Source: Saprospiraceae bacterium (GTDB taxonomy: Bacteria > Bacteroidota > Bacteroidia > Chitinophagales > Saprospiraceae). From it: 10,358 bases of DNA. The position numbers and the translations under genes were made by a program. This document shows positions 6,345-10,358 of this stretch, one piece after another (position 1 is the stretch's first letter; each line of letters begins with the position of its first letter). The notes under the pieces are model-generated. The model did not search any database. It worked only from the letters and a program-made list of their open reading frames with translations, and was not told the DNA's origin. The stretch spans positions 1 through 10,358 of the forward strand of contig JADZFI010000254.1 of assembly GCA_020850025.1 (NCBI GenBank), given 5' to 3'.

Positions 6345-7463
6345 TTAGCTGTTCAGCATCACCGGCATCACCAGCATGAGGATGTCGTGATCGTTGTTAT
6401 TCTCCTCTACCGGAGTGAGAATGCCTGCGCGGCTCGGGCTGCTGAACTCCATGCGCACCTCGTCAGACCCCAGTACACCCAGCATTTCTGCCAGGAAACG
6501 GGCGTTGAAGGCAATCTTCATGGGCGCTCCCTCGTAATTGCAGGGAATTTGCTCCGTTGCTTCGTTGGAGAAATCAAGGTCCTGGGCGCTCACCGTGAGG
6601 CTCTTGTCTGACAACTCAAAGACCACCTGGTTGGTGGTCTTATTGGCGTAAATAGCAATACGCTTCAGCGAATTCTGGAAGTCGCTGCGATTGGCGGTCA
6701 TATTGTTTGGATTATCCACCGGGATAACCGCATTGTAATCGGGATAACGCGCATCAATGAGTCTGCATACCAGTTTCATGCCGGCGAAGGCAAAAAAGGC
6801 ATTGGCCTTATTGAAGGAAATGGTAACGGCCTCTCCGCCGGGAAGTGCATTTTTTAGCAGGTTGAGCGCCTTCTTAGGTACAATAAAGGTGGTGCTCACC
6901 TCGCCGGCAAGATGGTGGGTGCTGTATTTCACCAATTTGTGCGCATCGGTGGCAACACAAGTCAGCTTGTCGTTTTCCACCTGAAAATAAACGCCGGTCA
7001 TGGCCGGGCGCAATTCATCGGAAGAGGTGGCGAAAACCGTGTTATTGATCGCATCCAGCAGGTATTTGCTGTTGATCTTAACCGTATCCACCCCGTCCGG
7101 CTCCGGAATATTAGGGAAATCTTCTCCGTTTTCGCCAGCAAGTTTGTACTTGCCGTAGGACGAGGTGATTTCAATGTTCCAGTTGTCTGGATTTACCGTG
7201 AAAGTAATGGGCTGCTGGGGCAATGCCTTCAGCGTATCAAGCAATATTTTAGCTGGAACTGCCACTGAGAAATTATCGTCAGCCAGCACCTCAATGGTGG
7301 TGCTGATGCTGGTTTCCAGGTCGGTTGCAGCAATGGTCAGCTTCTTATCTTCAATTTTAAACAGAAAATCCTCCAGGATAGGCAGTACCGGGTTAGAGCC
7401 GATGGCGCCGTTGGCAATCTGGACTTGTTTGAGCAGCTCGGAAGAGGATACGCTAAATTTCAT
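6345..7463 (-). CDS. dnaN: DNA polymerase III beta subunit (sliding clamp)
   Basis: DnaN forms the dimeric ring that tethers DNA polymerase III to the template and recruits other replication and repair factors through its hydrophobic cleft. The 372-aa product has the usual length for three consecutive clamp folds. It starts MKFSVSSSELLKQ and includes LPILEDFLFKIEDKKLTIAA in domain I and the conserved RYPDYNAVIPVDN in the middle. It ends LMLVMPVMLNS, the C-terminal strand that lines the protein-binding cleft. The ATG at 7463 gives the standard N-terminus. No dnaA or recF is in the window, so the gene lies apart from any replication-initiation cluster seen here. It diverges from the M16-family gene and runs convergently into gldB with almost no spacer. 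A -7 box lies 45 bases upstream. Intact. Confidence 0.97.
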   Translation of the reverse strand: MKFSVSSSELLKQVQIANGAIGSNPVLPILEDFLFKIEDKKLTIAATDLETSISTTIEVLADDNFSVAVPAKILLDTLKALPQQPITFTVNPDNWNIEITSSYGKYKLAGENGEDFPNIPEPDGVDTVKINSKYLLDAINNTVFATSSDELRPAMTGVYFQVENDKLTCVATDAHKLVKYSTHHLAGEVSTTFIVPKKALNLLKNALPGGEAVTISFNKANAFFAFAGMKLVCRLIDARYPDYNAVIPVDNPNNMTANRSDFQNSLKRIAIYANKTTNQVVFELSDKSLTVSAQDLDFSNEATEQIPCNYEGAPMKIAFNARFLAEMLGVLGSDEVRMEFSSPSRAGILTPVEENNNDHDILMLVMPVMLNS

Positions 7464-7508
7464 GATTGGGTATTGTTTGCTTTAGGGGCCAGGGTGATTT
7501 TTCGGGCA

Positions 7509-7516
7509 CAAAAGTA
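7509..7516 (-). promoter_or_regulatory. Putative -7 box of dnaN
   Basis: Read on the minus strand this is TACTTTTG, a match to TAnnTTTG, 45 bases upstream of the dnaN ATG. No TTG is seen at the proper -33 distance, so the assignment rests on the -7 box and its location. Confidence 0.5.
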
Positions 7517-7556
7517 GCGCCATTTACCTGGCTATTTTTTTAAAGAAACTAACAAA

Positions 7557-7587
7557 TTGTGGAAAAAACCCGGAAAAATTACCTTTG
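7557..7587 (+). promoter_or_regulatory. Putative Bacteroidota-type promoter of the M16-family gene
   Basis: TTG at 7557-7559 and TACCTTTG at 7580-7587 are separated by 20 bases, which fits the Bacteroidota -33/-7 arrangement well. It is the best complete promoter in the window. The expected transcript start is near 7594, leaving a leader of about 90 nt before ATG 7684. Confidence 0.65.
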
Positions 7588-7683
7588 CCTCTCCAAACCG
7601 AAAACACCTGCCCGTTTTATCAGCCTCTTTAGCCCTTTTACCCTGTGCAAGGGCCATTCCCCTACCCCAACAGATATTCTTAC

Positions 7684-8958
7684 ATGCTCAATCGCAAAGC
7701 CGCGCCGCTCATTCACGAAGTAAGCCATTTGAGTCTTCCCCGACCTGAATTGGTGCATCTGGACAACGGCATCCCGGTATATGTACTGGATTACCCGGGG
7801 CAGGAAATTGTAAAGCTCGAAGCTGTTTTCCGCGCCGGACGCCCGGAGGAGGACAAGCGACTTGCATCGCGCGCTACCTCCCGCCTGCTCCGGGATGGCA
7901 CCCTCCAAAAATCGGGCGCAGCCCTGGCTGAACACCTGGATTATTACGGAGCCTCTCTGAACGTTCCTACCAACCTTGATACCTCCAGCTTCATCCTGTT
8001 TTCTGTAAAAAAGTATGCGGCTGAGGTCATTCCTACTTTTGCAGAAATTCTGCTGCAACCCTCGTTTCCGGAGGACGAGCTGGAAATTTTCAGGCGAACC
8101 AGCATTCAGGAACTATTGGTGGAACTGGAAAAAGGAGAAACCGTTGCCTACCGAAAAGTGACTGAACTCATTTTCGGAGAACAGCACCCCTATGGATACA
8201 ATTCCATGCCCGAAGACTATCAGGCAATACAGCGCGCAGATATTTTGGATTTTTACCAAAAATGGTACACCCCGCAAAATTGCCTGCTCTTTGCCAGTGG
8301 CCGTATTGACAAGCCAACACTTGATTTGATCAACCGGGAATTGGGCCAACACAAAGCGTCTGCCCCTCCGGCACGCAAAACGTTTCAACATTTCGCAGCA
8401 CACCCCAACGGACAAAAAGTCCGTGTTGCCCTGCCCGGAAACCTGCAAACTGCCATCAAGATCGGACGTCGGCTTTTCGATCGGCACCATCCTGATTTCA
8501 ACGGCATAGTGGTGCTCAATACCCTGCTGGGCGGCTACTTCGGCTCGCGCCTCATGACCAATATCCGCGAAAAGAAAGGGTTTACCTACAACATCTACTC
8601 CACAGCCGATGCCTACCTGAGTGATGGCTGCCTGTACATTGCCACCGAGGTTAGCCCTGACAAAACTGCCAGTGCCATACGGGCCATATTTTCGGAAATG
8701 AAAAAACTGCGCGAAAAACCGGTGCCGGAAGAAGAATTGAGCATGGTAAGAAACTACATCCTGGGTATGCTGCTCAACGGATTGGATGGCCCTCTGAATA
8801 GCTCGGATATGGTGCGAAACCAGATTGTAGAAAACCAAAGCCCTGAAAAATTCGAATTATTGGTGCAAAAAGTGCGGAGTATTTCAGCAAATGAGCTGCA
8901 AGACCTGGCCCAGCGATACCTTCAGGAACGCGACTTTTGGACCGTAATAGTAGAATAG
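7684..8958 (+). CDS. M16-family (pitrilysin-like) protein without the zinc site
   Basis: This 424-aa protein has the two-lobed M16 fold: an N-terminal half starting near LVHLDNGIPVYVLDYPG and a C-terminal half with LLGGYFGSRLMTNIREKKGFTYNIYS. In catalytic members an HxxEH motif precedes FKGT; here the equivalent positions 63-67 read RATSR before LLRDGT, so both His ligands and the Glu are gone. The C-terminal R295 and Y302 (R-x6-Y), which bind substrate in paired M16 proteins, remain. It is therefore probably the non-catalytic partner of a heterodimeric M16 peptidase whose active subunit is encoded elsewhere. No signal peptide is evident, so a cytoplasmic site is likely. ATG 7684 is preferred over an in-frame GTG at 7645 because homology begins after it. 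It is divergent from dnaN; mreB follows after 118 bp with its own -7 box. Confidence 0.88.
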   Translation: MLNRKAAPLIHEVSHLSLPRPELVHLDNGIPVYVLDYPGQEIVKLEAVFRAGRPEEDKRLASRATSRLLRDGTLQKSGAALAEHLDYYGASLNVPTNLDTSSFILFSVKKYAAEVIPTFAEILLQPSFPEDELEIFRRTSIQELLVELEKGETVAYRKVTELIFGEQHPYGYNSMPEDYQAIQRADILDFYQKWYTPQNCLLFASGRIDKPTLDLINRELGQHKASAPPARKTFQHFAAHPNGQKVRVALPGNLQTAIKIGRRLFDRHHPDFNGIVVLNTLLGGYFGSRLMTNIREKKGFTYNIYSTADAYLSDGCLYIATEVSPDKTASAIRAIFSEMKKLREKPVPEEELSMVRNYILGMLLNGLDGPLNSSDMVRNQIVENQSPEKFELLVQKVRSISANELQDLAQRYLQERDFWTVIVE

Positions 8959-9015
8959 TATTTTTTTTCAAAATCAGTTACCAATATTTAACCAGAAAAA
9001 CCCCAAAATTCTGCT

Positions 9016-9023
9016 TAATTTTG
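9016..9023 (+). promoter_or_regulatory. Putative -7 box of mreB
   Basis: TAATTTTG fits TAnnTTTG and lies 53 bases before the TTG start at 9077. No -33 TTG is visible at the right distance. The box suggests that the mreB-mreC operon can start independently of the upstream M16 gene, from which no intrinsic terminator separates it. Confidence 0.45.
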
Positions 9024-9076
9024 CGCACTTTTTTTTCCAAATCCGATTTCGACTCACACATAAAACAGCCCATACT

Positions 9077-10111
9077 TTGTTCAACTTTTTCAACTTCTTC
9101 AAGCAAGAACTCGCCGTTGACCTCGGTACTGCAAATACGCTCATCATGGTGGATGATCAGGTGGTGGTAGACGAGCCTTCTATTGTTGCTGTGGACCGCA
9201 CTACCAAACAAACCATCGCTGTTGGGCACCGTGCCATGCAAATGCACGAAAAAACCCATGAAAACATCAAAACCGTTCGCCCCCTTAAGGATGGCGTGAT
9301 TGCCGACTTCCAGGCTGCAGAAGCCATGATCCAGGGCATGATCAAAATGGTTGGGCGCCGGCGCAATATGTTCAGCCACCTGAAAATGGTGATCTGCATT
9401 CCCAGCGGTATCACCGAGGTGGAAAAACGCGCAGTATTTGATTCTGCCGACCACGTAGACAGCAAGGAAACCTACCTGATCCATGAGCCCATGGCTGCAG
9501 CGCTCGGCATAGGCCTGAATATTGAAGAGCCGATTGGCAATATGATCATCGACATCGGCGGTGGCACCACAGAGATCGCCGTTATTGCACTTTCCGGTAT
9601 TGTTTGCGACCAAAGTATCCGTATCGCCGGTGATGAGCTCACCAACGATATCATGAACTACATGAAGCGTGAGCACAATATCCTGATCGGCGAACGCACA
9701 GCAGAGCAGATCAAGATCAACGTTGGCTCCGCCTTGCATGAGCTGGAAGTTCCTCCGGCAGACTATGCTGTGAATGGCCGCGACCTTATGACCGGCATTC
9801 CCAAACAGATCAAAATCGGATACCAGGAAGTGGCTTATGCGCTGGATAAAAGCATCAGCAAAATTGAGGATGCCGTACTGCGCGCACTTGAACTGACCCC
9901 GCCTGAGCTGGCTTCCGATATTTACAAAACCGGACTTTACCTCACCGGCGGCGGCGCCTTGCTCCGCGGTCTGGATAAAAGGCTGGAACAAAAAACCAAG
10001 CTCAACGTACAGGTTGCCGATGACCCGCTTCGCGCCGTAGTACGTGGTACTGGAATGGCCTTGCGCAATTCGCACCAGTATTCTTTCCTGATCGACCGCA
10101 AAAGCGTCTAA
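9077..10111 (+). CDS. mreB: Rod shape-determining protein MreB (TTG start)
   Basis: MreB is the bacterial actin that forms membrane-bound filaments and directs lateral cell-wall synthesis with MreC, MreD, RodA and PBP2. The 344-aa length is normal. Actin-fold nucleotide motifs are visible: phosphate-1 DLGTANT at D15-T21, phosphate-2 DIGGGTTE at D159-E166, and the adenosine loop LTGGGALLRG from L289. The first eight residues (FNFFNFF-type) are Phe-rich and suit a membrane-inserting N-terminus. The start is odd. There is no in-frame ATG upstream, the frame is open back to a stop at 8951, and the first ATG (9147) would delete phosphate-1. TTG at 9077 gives the family-typical N-terminus and is the best choice. 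mreC follows after 62 bp containing a long hairpin. Confidence 0.95.
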   Translation: MFNFFNFFKQELAVDLGTANTLIMVDDQVVVDEPSIVAVDRTTKQTIAVGHRAMQMHEKTHENIKTVRPLKDGVIADFQAAEAMIQGMIKMVGRRRNMFSHLKMVICIPSGITEVEKRAVFDSADHVDSKETYLIHEPMAAALGIGLNIEEPIGNMIIDIGGGTTEIAVIALSGIVCDQSIRIAGDELTNDIMNYMKREHNILIGERTAEQIKINVGSALHELEVPPADYAVNGRDLMTGIPKQIKIGYQEVAYALDKSISKIEDAVLRALELTPPELASDIYKTGLYLTGGGALLRGLDKRLEQKTKLNVQVADDPLRAVVRGTGMALRNSHQYSFLIDRKSV

Positions 10112-10162
10112 TGATGTTGCGATGGAACCGGAATCGTTCTGTCGTGCCATCGTAACATCGTT
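10110..10162 (+). promoter_or_regulatory. Long hairpin between mreB and mreC
   Basis: Bases 10110-10125 can pair with 10147-10162 over 16 bp, including two G-U pairs, with a 21-nt loop. The stem starts in the mreB stop codon and ends 11 bases before the mreC ATG. A short T-rich stretch (CATCTTTTA) follows. It could be an attenuator, an RNA-processing or stability element that lowers mreC output relative to mreB, or a translation control of mreC. The T-tract is weaker than that of the acn terminator. Confidence 0.6.
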
Positions 10163-10173
10163 CATCTTTTACA

Positions 10174-10358
10174 ATGGGCAAACTCCTTCAACTCCTGCTT
10201 CGCAACGGCGGCTTTGTCACGTTCCTGGTAGTGGAGGTGATCTGTTTTGCCATGATCGTCAATTTCAATACCAGACAGAGCGAAATATGGGCCAATACCA
10301 CCGGTATCTTCGGTGGAAAAGCGCTGGAGAAGCGCCAAATGGCCTCCGACTATTTCAA
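10174..10358 (+). CDS. mreC: Rod shape-determining protein MreC (partial, N-terminus only)
   Basis: MreC is an inner-membrane, periplasmic scaffold that links MreB filaments to the elongation machinery. Only 61 complete codons are in the window. They read MGKLLQLLLRNGGFVTFLVVEVICFAMIVNF and on to ASDYF. This shows a short basic cytoplasmic start, one transmembrane helix at about residues 13-30, and the beginning of the periplasmic coiled-coil region. This resembles Bacteroidota MreC N-termini, and its position directly after mreB supports the call. No Shine-Dalgarno sequence is visible before the ATG, only TCTTTTACA. The hairpin just upstream may tune its expression. Confidence 0.85.
   Translation, partial: MGKLLQLLLRNGGFVTFLVVEVICFAMIVNFNTRQSEIWANTTGIFGGKALEKRQMASDYF

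Noticed and set aside
7645..7683. GTG start giving a 13-residue N-terminal extension of the M16-family protein
   Set aside because: The extra residues have no family resemblance and an ATG at 7684 lies just before the conserved N-terminus.
8978..10165. 395-aa minus-strand reading frame opposite mreB
   Set aside because: It is a shadow of the high-GC mreB coding frame with no recognisable protein, while the plus strand has clear MreB motifs throughout.

Overview
The window looks like a chromosomal segment of a member of the Bacteroidota. Four things point there. A GldB-type gliding-motility lipoprotein is present. Several genes are preceded by Bacteroidota-style -7 boxes (TAnnTTTG, here mostly TACCTTTG). 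No gene start has a visible Shine-Dalgarno sequence. Aconitase, a large-type isocitrate dehydrogenase, DnaN and MreB all resemble proteins of that phylum. Base composition is moderate, with GC-rich coding regions. A placement near Saprospiria or Chitinophagia is only a guess.

Layout, left to right. (1) 1-1294, minus: isocitrate dehydrogenase, cut by the left edge. It is divergent from (2) 1508-3787, plus: aconitase, closed by a strong intrinsic terminator (3872-3908). The two enzymes are consecutive steps of the oxidative TCA branch. (3) 3909-5236: an accessory island. A 153-aa single-domain HUH (Y1, IS200/IS605 or RAYT-like) transposase at 4383-4844 sits between two arrays of hairpin-bearing tandem repeats. 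The left array has a 56/57-bp period and the right a 48-bp period. The arrays point in opposite directions and share one core motif, and each has a single flipped core at its outer edge. (4) 5301-6335, plus: GldB-like lipoprotein, convergent with (5) 6345-7463, minus: dnaN, the beta sliding clamp. (6) 7684-8958, plus: an M16-family (pitrilysin-like) protein that has lost the HxxEH zinc site, divergent from dnaN. (7) 9077-10111, plus: mreB, apparently with a TTG start, then a long hairpin, then (8) 10174 onward: the start of mreC, cut by the right edge.

The housekeeping parts are ordinary: TCA cycle, replication clamp, cell-shape operon. The part most worth study is the transposase with two opposed, homologous but differently sized repeat arrays. 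It looks like a REP/RAYT-type system in which the palindromic repeats have expanded locally into tandem arrays. The left array begins at the last T of the aconitase terminator.
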